This document shows positions 32,670 to 42,373 of a stretch of DNA of 64,000 nt, in pieces. A program made the position numbers and the translations under genes. The stretch's first letter is position 1. Every line of letters starts with the position of its first letter. Source of the DNA: an uncultured Flavobacteriales bacterium (lineage in GTDB: Bacteria; Bacteroidota; Bacteroidia; Flavobacteriales_E; Vicingaceae); NCBI GenBank assembly GCA_913056345.1, contig CAJXMH010000008.1, positions 1 to 64,000 on the forward strand, written 5' to 3'. Below the pieces are notes generated by a model that searched no databases, was not told the origin of the DNA, and saw only the letters and a list, made by a program, of their open reading frames with translations.

Positions 32670-34154
32670 TTAATAACCAGGATTTTGATTCCAATTGTTC
32701 CCTGCTAAGTCAATTTCGATTTGAGGGATTGGAAAAAGTTCATTTTTACCACTTGCAAAACCAGAAATAGCTGAGGCTGCTTGACCGGTTCTTACCAAAT
32801 CAAAAAACCGATGACCTTCTCCTGCTAGTTCTAATCGTCTTTCGTTCCAAATTTCTTGAGTTAAAGTAGAACCTCCTGAAGTAAGTGCAGGCAAATTAAC
32901 TCTAGCTCGCACTTGATTTACATAGCCTAAAGCAGTCGCGTCATTCGAATTTCTGTTGTGTGCTTCTGCTGCCATCAATAAAACATCAGCATAACGGATT
33001 ACAATGTAATTTACAGGACTAGTTAAATCATTATCTGGTGCACCGATTTCACCTTGTCGTTTAATGTACTTATTGTTGTAATATCCCGTATGTCCACCGC
33101 CACCAACAGCATAATTAATGTCCCCTGGATTGGGTTGAGAGTTTATAAAAGCATCAATGTCTAGAATTGCAGCATCTCTTCTAATTTGGTCATTAGTACC
33201 AAAAGCATTGTATAGGTCAGATGTTGGCAAGTTGTAACTATTGCCATCTCCATAAACAGGTCCTTTGTATTGTCTTATTCCGTGAAAACCTGGAGCAGCA
33301 TTTCCTTCCAAACAAATTAAACAATCATAGCTCCCGCCTTCTATCCCACTATACTGAATATCAAAGACTACCTCGCTATGTCCCTCATTCGCTTCCGCGA
33401 ATAAAGTATTGAAATCTGGCAATAGAGAATAGCCTCCATTATTAATTAACTCATCAAAGGTTGAGGCCGACAATGCAAACTTATTCTGGTAGAGATAGAC
33501 CTTACCTAAAAGGGCTAAAGCAGCTCCTTTACTCACTCTACCTCTTTCAGGGGCAGTCCAATTTAAAATAGGGATTGCGGCATTCAAGTCTAGCTCTATC
33601 TGCGAATACACTTCCGCCGCTGAAGCGCGATCAACCTCCGTCACTTCGTCAGCTCCTAATCGTTCGTCAACAACCAAAGGAACACCTCCAAAAAATTTAA
33701 CCAATTGAAAATAATAATAAGCACGTAAAAAAGTTGCCTCTGCTAAAATTTCCTCTTTTCCTATAAAGTCTATCTTGTCACGATTTTCCAAAATAAAGTT
33801 GGCTCTTGTCACTCCTGCATAATTCCAACGAAAAACATTGCGCAATTCGTCATTTACAGCACCGTGTACCATGGCATCTATGTCATGTAAGCCTTTGGTA
33901 TCTACTACGCTTTCTCCTCCTGCTATAGAGTTGTCTGAAGCGATCTCACCAATCCAAAGATGTAAAAAAGAAGCTTGCAACAGATCGTATGCTCCTATTA
34001 ATGCAAAGCGATAATGCTCAGGAGTAGTAAAGTAATTGTCAGCATCTTGGGCAAATTCAGGTTCAATGTCAAGATAATCTTTACAAGACCCGATACTAAA
34101 GACAGATCCAATGATCGCAAGTGCCACAAAAATATTTCTAAATCGTTTGCTCAT
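32670..34154 (-). CDS. susD: SusD/RagB-family glycan-binding lipoprotein
   Basis: 494 aa. Lipoprotein Cys in GSVFSIGSCKDYLDIEPEF, a hallmark SusD start. TPR-rich SusD fold: EILAEATFLRAYYYFQLVKFFGGVPLV, GRVSKGAALALLGKVYLYQNKF, and C-terminal IWNERRLELAGEGHRFFDLVRTG. It caps the SusC transporter and delivers oligosaccharide. 3 nt from the susC stop. The symbol denotes the family; the substrate here is inferred as beta-1,3-glucan. Confidence 0.95.
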   Translation of the reverse strand: MSKRFRNIFVALAIIGSVFSIGSCKDYLDIEPEFAQDADNYFTTPEHYRFALIGAYDLLQASFLHLWIGEIASDNSIAGGESVVDTKGLHDIDAMVHGAVNDELRNVFRWNYAGVTRANFILENRDKIDFIGKEEILAEATFLRAYYYFQLVKFFGGVPLVVDERLGADEVTEVDRASAAEVYSQIELDLNAAIPILNWTAPERGRVSKGAALALLGKVYLYQNKFALSASTFDELINNGGYSLLPDFNTLFAEANEGHSEVVFDIQYSGIEGGSYDCLICLEGNAAPGFHGIRQYKGPVYGDGNSYNLPTSDLYNAFGTNDQIRRDAAILDIDAFINSQPNPGDINYAVGGGGHTGYYNNKYIKRQGEIGAPDNDLTSPVNYIVIRYADVLLMAAEAHNRNSNDATALGYVNQVRARVNLPALTSGGSTLTQEIWNERRLELAGEGHRFFDLVRTGQAASAISGFASGKNELFPIPQIEIDLAGNNWNQNPGY

Positions 34155-34157
34155 TAT

Positions 34158-37100
34158 TTAAAATTTTAAACTAAACCCACCCATAAAAGTTCGGGCTTGA
34201 GGGTAAAAACCATAATCAACACCGGCAGCCAAAGGCCCTCCCGCAGAACCAATCTCAGGGTCGAAGCCACTGTATCCGGTCAAGGTAAATAGGTTATTAG
34301 CCGAGATGTATATTCGGCAAGACCTTGCCTTTGCCTTTTTAGTCCATTTTTCAGGCAAAGTATATCCAAATTGAATATTTCTCAACCTTAAAAAATCGCC
34401 ATCTTCAACATAATAATCGGAAAACTCAGTATTGCGATTAGCTTCAGTAGTAACTCTTGGATTTTCGTCGGTTGTCCCTGCACCCGTCCAACGATCAATT
34501 ACATAATCTAATTGATTAGCAAAGGGTTGTTGCCTCTCGAAATTTCGAATAATTTGCTGCCCAACTGCTGCAAACAAGTTAGCAGAAAGGTCGTATTGCT
34601 TGTATTTCACATTGAAATTGAATCCAAAAGTAAAGTCAGGAATTGGGGAACCAAGATTAGCTAAATCCGAATCGTCGTTGAAGTTGATTACACCATCTCC
34701 ATTTTGGTCAACATACTTTAAATCACCTGGCTTAGCTCCTTCCTGCTTTACAGGAGAACTTTCAATCTCCGCTACAGATTGCCATACCCCATCTGTCTCT
34801 AAACCAATAAAATATCCAATTGGGAAGCCTTCTTCAAATCGAGTAGCTACATTACCCCCAACGCCAAAGGAAGCGCCTGGTAAAAATTCAACCCCGTCAG
34901 GAGTCTTTAAAACTTCGTTCTTTAAATATGTTGCATTAAAGTTGGCAGCATAGTTGAAATCTTTAGTCGGATCTGATTGGTAACCAAGCTCAAGTTCGAC
35001 CCCTCGATTAGAGATATCTCCTGCATTGATGACCGGGGACTGTCCTCCTGGTCCTGCAGTTCCTAAGACACCTGACACTTCAGGCTGAAATAGAAGATCC
35101 CTAGTATTTTTAACGAAATAGTTTACAGTTACTGTGAAAGGATCTCCAAAGGTCAAATCTAAACCGGCATTAAACTGTCTAGTACTTTCCCATCTTAAAT
35201 CGGGATTTGAGGCTCTGCCTATTGCTATCCCTTGAGTAATCACATTATTAAATACATATACCCCTTCTCCGTCTAATTGTGCACGGTAGGCAAAGTTTGG
35301 GATTTGATCATTTCCTGAAACACCATAACTTACTCTCAATTTAGCAAAAGTGATTGGCTTGAACAATTTGACTTTATTGAAAAAATCTTCTTCTGAAAAT
35401 ACCCATGCTGTTGACACAGTAGGAAAATAACCATATCGGTTGTTGGGACCGAACCTTGAAGAACCGTCACGTCGAAGAATAAAAGAAGCTAAATACCTCG
35501 ACTTATATCCATACTCACCCCTAATAAAAGTTGAGAGTAAACGCTCCTCAAATTGATAAGAACCGGTATTGTTCAAAAACCCGCCCTCAGCCAAGCTGGC
35601 TGAAATGTCTGCGAATTCCTCTGAATTTCCGGGTGTATTAAATGCAGACCCGTTTAAACTTTCTCCTCTTCGCTTAAAAGCAGTTGCCCCAAAAGTTCCT
35701 TTTACAGAGTGTACTTCATTAAAAATTTTATTGTAATTGACAAATGCTTCGCCAGTTACATCTACAAATGTCGACCTAGACTCAAAAACACTAGGACCTC
35801 TCTCGATAAAAACGCTATCGGCTATTTCAACTCTAGTAGGGTCCAAATCTTCGTTGGCGGCAGTATTTTGTGCCTTTCCTGGTCCATACCACACCAAAGG
35901 GGAAAAGACTTTACCATCTACTAAAGCATAGTTGTAACCCAATCGGCCTGTAACCGTAAAGTTTTCATTAATCTCGTAAACTAGTTCTTCTTTTCCTACT
36001 ACCTTGTTAACAATCCCACTATTGAAGGTATTTTCCATTTGAGCGATTGGATTAATTATATCGCTTACTTCTTCAAGGTAAGAATATCTTCCATCGGCAG
36101 TTCGAACTGGATCAGTAGGAAAAGCATTAATAGTATTGTATAATACAGAACCGATACCATTCTCAGGAAGGGTAGAGCGCTCCTCATTAGTGTAAAGCAA
36201 TACACTATTTAGTTTGACTTTAGAATTGATTTCATTCATCATATTCAAACGTGCATTGTAGCGAGTAAAATTTGACTTATCTCCACCCACTATACCATCT
36301 TGTGTGAAATAAGAAAGCCCCGCATTGTAGGTTGAGCTCTTGTTACCTCCGGCTACGGAGACATTATAATTTTGGATCATGGCATTTTGAAAAACCTCAT
36401 CCTGCCAATCGGTACCTTCTCCTAAGTTTGTATTGTTAAAAGGCAATGGCTCTCCAGCTGTACCAAACATTTCGTTTTTAATGACTGCATATTCTGAGGC
36501 ATTTAATAGATCCAAGCGTCTTGCAGCCTGCTGAATACCTGTAAAACCACTAAACTCTAATCGAGGTTTAGCATTCTTATCTCCTTGCTTAGTTTCAATT
36601 AAGATAACTCCATTCGCTGCTCTAACTCCGTAGATTCCCGCAGTGGCATCTTTTAAAACATTAATAGACGCAATATCATTTGGATTTAGCGCATTCAAAC
36701 CTTCTGAATCGTAAACTACACCATCCACTAAGATTAACGGATCATTGTCGCCAAATGTAGAAAGTCCTCTAATGCGAATACTAGAAGCCCCGCCAGGAGA
36801 CCCAGAATTTGTCTCAATATTCACCCCGGATACTTGGCCCTGCAACGCTTGATCCATTCTGGCATTGTTCATCTTTTCGATGGCTTCTCCTTCAACTCTT
36901 GCAGTAGCGCCTGTTACCTCCTTTTTAGTAGTTGTACCATAACCAATCACTACTACCTCTTCCAAGGCGACAGCTGCAGATTCTAATTGAACGTCAACTT
37001 TAGATCGACCACCAACCAAAACTTCTTTTTTCGCATAACCTATGAAAGTAAATTGCAGCTTTGCTGTCTCAGCATTGCTTACTTTGATCGAATAATTTCC

Positions 37101-37277
37101 GTCAATATCAGTTGAAACACCATTCATTGTTCCGACCTCAAGTACGTTAACCCCGGGAACAGTTACGCCGTTATTATCTTTTACTTGCCCCTTAATGATA
37201 GCATCTTGAGCCCTAGATATATGGAAAGACAATAGCGACACAAGGAGTAATAGAGACTTTATTGATCTGTTTTTCAA
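34158..37277 (-). CDS. susC: SusC/RagA-family TonB-dependent outer-membrane transporter
   Basis: 1039 aa. Signal peptide (SLLLLVSLLSFHISRAQ), CarboxypepD_reg-like domain (about 27-105; IKGQVKDNNGVTVPGVNVLEVGT), then a TonB-dependent plug (EEVVVIGYGTTTKKEVTGA, NPNDIASINVLKDATAGIYGVRAANGVILI) and a long beta-barrel ending in aromatic Phe (FMGGFSLKF). The only start giving this signal peptide is TTG (37275-37277), which is unusual; an upstream ATG is out of frame. First gene of the leftward operon; imports glucan oligosaccharides using TonB. Confidence 0.95.
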   Translation of the reverse strand: MKNRSIKSLLLLVSLLSFHISRAQDAIIKGQVKDNNGVTVPGVNVLEVGTMNGVSTDIDGNYSIKVSNAETAKLQFTFIGYAKKEVLVGGRSKVDVQLESAAVALEEVVVIGYGTTTKKEVTGATARVEGEAIEKMNNARMDQALQGQVSGVNIETNSGSPGGASSIRIRGLSTFGDNDPLILVDGVVYDSEGLNALNPNDIASINVLKDATAGIYGVRAANGVILIETKQGDKNAKPRLEFSGFTGIQQAARRLDLLNASEYAVIKNEMFGTAGEPLPFNNTNLGEGTDWQDEVFQNAMIQNYNVSVAGGNKSSTYNAGLSYFTQDGIVGGDKSNFTRYNARLNMMNEINSKVKLNSVLLYTNEERSTLPENGIGSVLYNTINAFPTDPVRTADGRYSYLEEVSDIINPIAQMENTFNSGIVNKVVGKEELVYEINENFTVTGRLGYNYALVDGKVFSPLVWYGPGKAQNTAANEDLDPTRVEIADSVFIERGPSVFESRSTFVDVTGEAFVNYNKIFNEVHSVKGTFGATAFKRRGESLNGSAFNTPGNSEEFADISASLAEGGFLNNTGSYQFEERLLSTFIRGEYGYKSRYLASFILRRDGSSRFGPNNRYGYFPTVSTAWVFSEEDFFNKVKLFKPITFAKLRVSYGVSGNDQIPNFAYRAQLDGEGVYVFNNVITQGIAIGRASNPDLRWESTRQFNAGLDLTFGDPFTVTVNYFVKNTRDLLFQPEVSGVLGTAGPGGQSPVINAGDISNRGVELELGYQSDPTKDFNYAANFNATYLKNEVLKTPDGVEFLPGASFGVGGNVATRFEEGFPIGYFIGLETDGVWQSVAEIESSPVKQEGAKPGDLKYVDQNGDGVINFNDDSDLANLGSPIPDFTFGFNFNVKYKQYDLSANLFAAVGQQIIRNFERQQPFANQLDYVIDRWTGAGTTDENPRVTTEANRNTEFSDYYVEDGDFLRLRNIQFGYTLPEKWTKKAKARSCRIYISANNLFTLTGYSGFDPEIGSAGGPLAAGVDYGFYPQARTFMGGFSLKF

Positions 37278-37322
37278 GCTGTTGTGTTTTATAATTTTTA
37301 CTTTTAGTCATTTTTACCTTAA

Positions 37323-37355
37323 CAATAGTAGAAACTTTTATTGACATCATCACAA
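37323..37355 (-). promoter_or_regulatory. Candidate promoter of the susC operon; divergent control region
   Basis: On the minus strand: TTG (37353-37355), a 22-nt spacer, TACTATTG (37323-37330), one mismatch from TAnnTTTG, giving a ~40-nt leader to the TTG start codon. Farther right, a perfect 12-bp palindrome TCATTATAATGA (37385-37396) lies in the AT-rich gap shared with the regulator gene and could be an operator; this is speculative. Confidence 0.4.
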
Positions 37356-37539
37356 CTTTTCCTTAACATTTTTTTTAAAAATTCTCATTATAATGATATA
37401 ATATATTGATTTTCAATTAATTAATTAAGTGTAAAATTATGATTGTTTCTTTCAAAAGAAATTTAAAAAAACATCTCACTTTGACAAGATGGTTTTCTTC
37501 CTTTAGCCTAATTTTACTTTTTACCTTTATTCCTCCATA

Positions 37540-38280
37540 ATGAGCAAAACCACAGAAGATGTTCTAGGGCACCAATTCAGCGCCTTTTATAAGATCCCAA
37601 TTGAAAAATTTTTCCAGTTTGCAGTATCTGTAGATTGTATAATATTAGGTTACCATGAAAATAATGTGAAGCTTTTGGTTGTAGAAAGGGGAACTGAACC
37701 CCACAAGGGAAAAGTAGCTGTACCTGGAGATCTCGTTTATCCTGCTGAAGACATGGATGCTGCTGCAAATCGAGTACTAAAAGACCTTACCGGCTTGGAA
37801 AATGTATATATGACTCAGTCCAAAGCATACGGGCAGGTTGATCGGCATCCCATTGGCCGAGTAGTTACAGTTGGGTTTTACTCTCTCATCAGCGTAGATC
37901 GCTATCAACCTCTAGCGAGTTCATGGGCCGACAATGTATATTGGGTAGATGTAAAAGAACTCCCACCCCTTGCTTTTGACCATCAGACCATTGTTCAAAA
38001 TGCATTAGAAGATTTAAAAGAAAGAGTAAAGCTTCAGCCCATTGGCTTCGAATTGCTCCCTAAAAAATTCACCCTTGGTGAAATGCAGAAATTATACGAA
38101 GCTATTTTAGATACTGAATTTGACAAAGCGAACTTTAGAAAGAAGGTTCTGAGCATGAAAATTTTAGAAGACACCTCAGAAATGCAGAAAAGTGTAGCTC
38201 ACCGTCCAGCTAAACTCTATCGTTTCAACAAAGAAGCCTATCGTGCCCTTGAAAATACCAAAGAGGGGTTTAATCTCTAA
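37540..38280 (+). CDS. NrtR-like regulator: degenerate Nudix domain + winged helix
   Basis: 246 aa. An N-terminal Nudix fold (about 25-165; FAVSVDCIILGYHENNVKLLVVERG, then the Nudix box region GDLVYPAEDMDAAANRVLKDLTG) and a C-terminal winged helix (about 170-246; LPKKFTLGEMQKLYEAIL... FRKKVLSMKIL) as in NrtR/AraR-type regulators. The catalytic RExxEE of Nudix hydrolases reads RVLKDL here, so it should bind but not hydrolyse a ligand. It lies between two divergent glucan/ED blocks, so it is the likely local regulator. Ligand unknown, perhaps a sugar or sugar phosphate. Confidence 0.85.
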   Translation: MSKTTEDVLGHQFSAFYKIPIEKFFQFAVSVDCIILGYHENNVKLLVVERGTEPHKGKVAVPGDLVYPAEDMDAAANRVLKDLTGLENVYMTQSKAYGQVDRHPIGRVVTVGFYSLISVDRYQPLASSWADNVYWVDVKELPPLAFDHQTIVQNALEDLKERVKLQPIGFELLPKKFTLGEMQKLYEAILDTEFDKANFRKKVLSMKILEDTSEMQKSVAHRPAKLYRFNKEAYRALENTKEGFNL

Positions 38281-38370
38281 TCCTTTTTATTGCCTAATTC
38301 AAATTGAAAAAATAAGGAAGCTATATGCTTGCTCATTAAACTTAAACTAAGCAACATTTATTTCAGCTTA

Positions 38371-38400
38371 TTGTATATTTTACAATATGTCCTATATTTG
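38371..38400 (+). promoter_or_regulatory. Promoter of the zwf-led operon
   Basis: TTG (38371-38373), a 19-nt spacer, TATATTTG (38393-38400), an exact consensus match. Counting the last G as -7 puts the start at 38407, the A of the zwf ATG, implying a leaderless or nearly leaderless transcript. Confidence 0.7.
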
Positions 38401-38406
38401 TCTGCT

Positions 38407-39903
38407 ATGACATTACAAAAAGTTAGCCAAGAACCTTTTCGTATTGTAATTTTTGGCAGTGATGGAGATCTCTCCTTTCGGAAGATATTTCCTGCCTTGT
38501 ATTACCGACTAGCAGACGGACAGGTAAATGATGGAGTAGAAATTCTTGCGGCCTCACGAACCGATAGAACACAGGAAGAATACATTGAGATGCTGAGGGA
38601 AAGGTTAGAGAAATACCTTGACTCCCCTGATAAGAAAGTATTCAACAAGCTACTCAAATCCACTACCCACCTTTGCATCAAAAAGGACGAGGAGCAGTTG
38701 AAAGCAGACTTGATGAATTGGTTTGAAGGTAGCGAAGAGCATGTGCGGATCTTCTACCTAGCAACTCCGGCATCAGCCTTTGGGACGATTAGTGATATGC
38801 TGTTGCGTTACGACCTCATCACTCCCGTTTCGCGAATAGTTTTAGAAAAGCCTCTAGGTACAGATCTGAAAAGTTCAGAAGACACCAATTCCACCGTAGC
38901 AAAATATTTTGATGAGGATCAAATTTATCGCATTGACCACTACCTTGGGAAAGAGACGGTTCAAAACTTAATGGTATTGCGATTTGCCAACAATCTCTTC
39001 GAGAGGACATGGAATGCACAGCATATTGACAATGTCCAAATTACCGTTGCCGAATCTCTTGGAGTGGGAAGCAGGGGAGGCTATTACGACCAATCGGGTG
39101 CGCTGCGAGACATGGTGCAAAACCATTTACTTCAGCTTTTATGCCTAGTTGGCATGGATCCGCCTTTAATCTTGAATGCCGACGAAGTGAGGGATGAGAA
39201 ATTAAAGGTATTAAAAGCGCTTCGACCCTTTACCAAAGAAACAATAAAGTCGGATACCATTAAAGGTCAGTATACTCGAGGAAGTTCTGCCGAGGGCCAC
39301 CTACCGTCGTATTTAGAAGATATCGAAAAGTACAGTTCTCAAACTGAGACCTTTGTCGCCTTAAAAACTTATATCGATAATTGGCGCTGGGAGGGGGTAC
39401 CCTTTTACCTGAGAACCGGTAAACGATTGCCCCATCGTTATTCGGAAATCATCATTAACTATAAATCTGTACCACATAATATATTTCCAGAAAAGAAGAA
39501 CATTGAAAACAATCGCTTGGCGATTCGATTGCAGCCCGAAGAAAGGATCGAGTTGCTCCAGATGGTGAAGATTCCTGGACCCGGAGGATATCGATACAAG
39601 CCAATCTCTTTAGAACTAGACTATGCTGATCACTTTGATGATCGCTTTCCGGATGCTTATGAGCGATTATTGATGGATGTGGTTAGAGGAAATCAGACCC
39701 TCTTTATGCGTCGTGATGAAGTAAAAGCCTCTTGGGCTTGGATAGAGACAATCCTAGTTAATTGGAAAAAACAGAAAATGAACAATGAGCTCTACGAAGC
39801 CGGTAGCTGGGGCCCCGGAAATAAGATCATGAACGAAGGACATCATTGGGTGACATCCAAACACATTGAAAAAATTCAAAAGTTAAAGAAAGATGGCAAC
39901 TAG
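38407..39903 (+). CDS. zwf: Glucose-6-phosphate 1-dehydrogenase
   Basis: 498 aa from ATG38407 (the frame extends back to 38329, but that runs through the promoter). NADP-binding FGSDGDLSFRKIFPALYY, substrate-binding IYRIDHYLGKETVQNLM with the active-site His, and RTGKRLPHRYSEI near residue 340. Oxidises glucose-6-phosphate to 6-phosphogluconolactone, the entry to the ED pathway. Overlaps pgl by 11 nt. Confidence 0.96.
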   Translation: MTLQKVSQEPFRIVIFGSDGDLSFRKIFPALYYRLADGQVNDGVEILAASRTDRTQEEYIEMLRERLEKYLDSPDKKVFNKLLKSTTHLCIKKDEEQLKADLMNWFEGSEEHVRIFYLATPASAFGTISDMLLRYDLITPVSRIVLEKPLGTDLKSSEDTNSTVAKYFDEDQIYRIDHYLGKETVQNLMVLRFANNLFERTWNAQHIDNVQITVAESLGVGSRGGYYDQSGALRDMVQNHLLQLLCLVGMDPPLILNADEVRDEKLKVLKALRPFTKETIKSDTIKGQYTRGSSAEGHLPSYLEDIEKYSSQTETFVALKTYIDNWRWEGVPFYLRTGKRLPHRYSEIIINYKSVPHNIFPEKKNIENNRLAIRLQPEERIELLQMVKIPGPGGYRYKPISLELDYADHFDDRFPDAYERLLMDVVRGNQTLFMRRDEVKASWAWIETILVNWKKQKMNNELYEAGSWGPGNKIMNEGHHWVTSKHIEKIQKLKKDGN

Positions 39904-40564
39904 AGCGGAAATTGACCAAGATCTCTGTGCAAGGATCGTTTCCTTTTTAGCTCGAGAAATCGAGCAAAAGGGAGAAGCCAGCTTAGCCGTTTCAGGAGGT
40001 TCTACACCAAAAGAACTTTTCAAGTTTCTTTCTAAAACTGAATTAGATTGGGAAAAAGTAACTGTTATTCCTGTTGATGAGCGTTTGGTAACAGACGGTC
40101 ATCCTGACCAAAATGGAAGTTTGATCAAAAATTTTCTTCTTCAAGAGAAGGCTGCAAAGGCTAAATTTTACCCTTTAGTGTATGATGCCAAAGAAGCTGA
40201 GAACAACCTTAAACAGGCTCTGGAAAACCTAAACCAAGTTCCGACCCCGATTACAGTGGTCGTCTTAGGCATGGGTACCGACGGTCACACGGCCTCTCTA
40301 TTTCCGGGAAGTTCAGCGCTGGAGAAAGGCATCGATCCAAATTTTGAGCAAGAATTGCTCAATGTTACTCCTCCGGCTGCCCCCTATGAAAGAATTTCCA
40401 TGAGTAGAAATTTTATTGCAAAAGCCAAACATATTTTTCTACACTTCTACGGAGAAGAGAAACAAGAAGTATTAGAAGAGGTAAGAAAAAAAGCGGATCA
40501 CGCTCAATATCCCATTTATGCTTTTTTAACGATGCCTCAATTACAAATTTTTAATGCAGATTAA
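39893..40564 (+). CDS. pgl: 6-phosphogluconolactonase
   Basis: 223 aa, SugarP_isomerase/glucosamine-6-P isomerase fold: LAVSGGSTPKELFKFLS, VIPVDERLVTDGHPDQNGSLI, VVLGMGTDGHTASLFPG and the C-terminal AKHIFLHFYGEEK. Hydrolyses the lactone from Zwf. Translation is coupled to zwf by overlap, and edd follows 3 nt later. Confidence 0.94.
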   Translation: MATRAEIDQDLCARIVSFLAREIEQKGEASLAVSGGSTPKELFKFLSKTELDWEKVTVIPVDERLVTDGHPDQNGSLIKNFLLQEKAAKAKFYPLVYDAKEAENNLKQALENLNQVPTPITVVVLGMGTDGHTASLFPGSSALEKGIDPNFEQELLNVTPPAAPYERISMSRNFIAKAKHIFLHFYGEEKQEVLEEVRKKADHAQYPIYAFLTMPQLQIFNAD

Positions 40565-40567
40565 GAC

Positions 40568-42370
40568 ATGAATAAAAAGATTGTTGAAATAACCGAGCGG
40601 ATCAAAAAAAGATCCAAAGAAACAAGAGCAAACTATCTGTCTTTAATGAAAAAGGCGGAAAAGAATAAAGTTACCAGGGGTGGATTAGCTTGTGGCAACT
40701 TAGCCCATGCTTTTGCCGCATGTGCAACAGATGAAAAAATAGACCTGAGCGGTGAAGTAAAACCCAACATAGGAATTATTACCGCCTACAATGATATGCT
40801 CAGCGCACACAAAACCTATGAGCACTATCCAGAAAAATTGCGGAAATACGCCCGAAAATACGACGGAGTGGCTCAAGTAGCCTCCGGCGTTCCTGCCATG
40901 TGCGATGGGGTAACCCAAGGACAGCCGGGGATGGAGCTTTCTCTGCTCAGCCGTGATGTAATTGCTTTGGCAACAACCATCGGCATGTCCCATCAAATGT
41001 TTGACGGTGGACTATGCTTGGGAATCTGCGACAAAATTGTACCCGGTATGATGATCGGTGCGCTGCGTTTTGGGCACCTTCCCTTCATATTTTTGCCAGG
41101 TGGGCCTATGGAATCAGGGATTTCTAATGAAGAAAAGGCTTTTCATCGGAGACAATATGCCGATGGTAAAATTGGAAGGAAAGAATTATTAAAGGCCGAA
41201 TCAGCCTCCTACCATTCTGCCGGAACTTGTACCTTCTACGGTACGGCCAACAGCAACCAAATGCTGATGGAAATTATGGGTGTGCACTTACCCGGTGCCT
41301 CCTTCGTAACTCCCGGAACCAATCTAAGAGATGCATTGAACGAGTATGCAGTAAAAAGACTGATCGAGATCAATTCTCAAACGGATGAATATACTCCACT
41401 GTATGAAGTAATCAGTGAAGAAAGTATCGTTAACGCCATTGTTGGGCTGGTTGCTACAGGCGGATCTACCAACCATACCCTCCACCTCAACGCAATTGCT
41501 AGAGCTGCGGGAATCATTATCAATTGGGATGATTTTAATGAAGTTTCAGATGCTGTTCCTTTACTCACACGCGTATATCCTAATGGTTCAGCCGACATCA
41601 ATCATTTTCAAGCCTGTGGAGGAATGGGGTATTTGATCAAAACGCTACGAGAGGGAGGTTATCTAAATGAAAACGTAAAAACTATTGTAGGAGATGGAAT
41701 GGAAGCGTATACCAAGGAGCCTTATTTAGAAGATGGAGAACTGAAGTGGAAAGACAGCCCTGCGGAATCCCTTGACCAAGATGTTCTGCGTTCAACGGCG
41801 AAACCTTTTGCTGCTACCGGAGGCTTAAAGTGTTTGGAGGGAAATCTCGGGCGCGCCGTGATCAAAATTTCGGCCGTAAAAGAAGAGCATAGAAATGTTA
41901 CTGCAGAAGCTGAAGTTTTTGAGGATCAGAATGATGTGATCGAAGCTTTTAAAAAAGGAAAACTAAATAAAGACGTAGTGGTGGTCGTAAAAAACCAGGG
42001 GGCACACAGTAATGGCATGCCTGAATTACACAAACTTACCCCTACCCTCACCCTCTTACAAAATCAGGGTTATCAAGTAGCCTTATTGACTGATGGAAGA
42101 ATGTCAGGTGCCTCTGGAAAAGTACCTGCCGCTATTCATTTAAGCCCTGAAAGCATTATGGGAGGGATTATCGCTAAGATTCAAAGCGGTGATAAAATAG
42201 AATTAGATGCAGAAGCCGGCAAGCTAAACTGTTTAAATATTGAAGAAGTTGAAAAACGTCCATTTAAGGAGGAGAGCAAACCAGAATCTTTTGGTGTAGG
42301 ACGTGAGTTATTTAATAAAGTTCGCCCCCTGATAACAGAAAGCGAAGAAGGAGCTTCATTTATCATCTAA
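40568..42370 (+). CDS. edd: 6-phosphogluconate dehydratase
   Basis: 600 aa, IlvD/Edd family. Cluster ligands in the Cys motifs VPAMCDGVTQGQPGMELS and GLCLGICDKIVPGM, plus SAGTCTFYGTANSNQM; C-terminal LLTDGRMSGASGKVPAAIHLSPE. Length and motifs match Edd rather than IlvD (~560 aa). Makes 2-keto-3-deoxy-6-phosphogluconate. Confidence 0.95.
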   Translation: MNKKIVEITERIKKRSKETRANYLSLMKKAEKNKVTRGGLACGNLAHAFAACATDEKIDLSGEVKPNIGIITAYNDMLSAHKTYEHYPEKLRKYARKYDGVAQVASGVPAMCDGVTQGQPGMELSLLSRDVIALATTIGMSHQMFDGGLCLGICDKIVPGMMIGALRFGHLPFIFLPGGPMESGISNEEKAFHRRQYADGKIGRKELLKAESASYHSAGTCTFYGTANSNQMLMEIMGVHLPGASFVTPGTNLRDALNEYAVKRLIEINSQTDEYTPLYEVISEESIVNAIVGLVATGGSTNHTLHLNAIARAAGIIINWDDFNEVSDAVPLLTRVYPNGSADINHFQACGGMGYLIKTLREGGYLNENVKTIVGDGMEAYTKEPYLEDGELKWKDSPAESLDQDVLRSTAKPFAATGGLKCLEGNLGRAVIKISAVKEEHRNVTAEAEVFEDQNDVIEAFKKGKLNKDVVVVVKNQGAHSNGMPELHKLTPTLTLLQNQGYQVALLTDGRMSGASGKVPAAIHLSPESIMGGIIAKIQSGDKIELDAEAGKLNCLNIEEVEKRPFKEESKPESFGVGRELFNKVRPLITESEEGASFII

Positions 42371-42373
42371 ACT

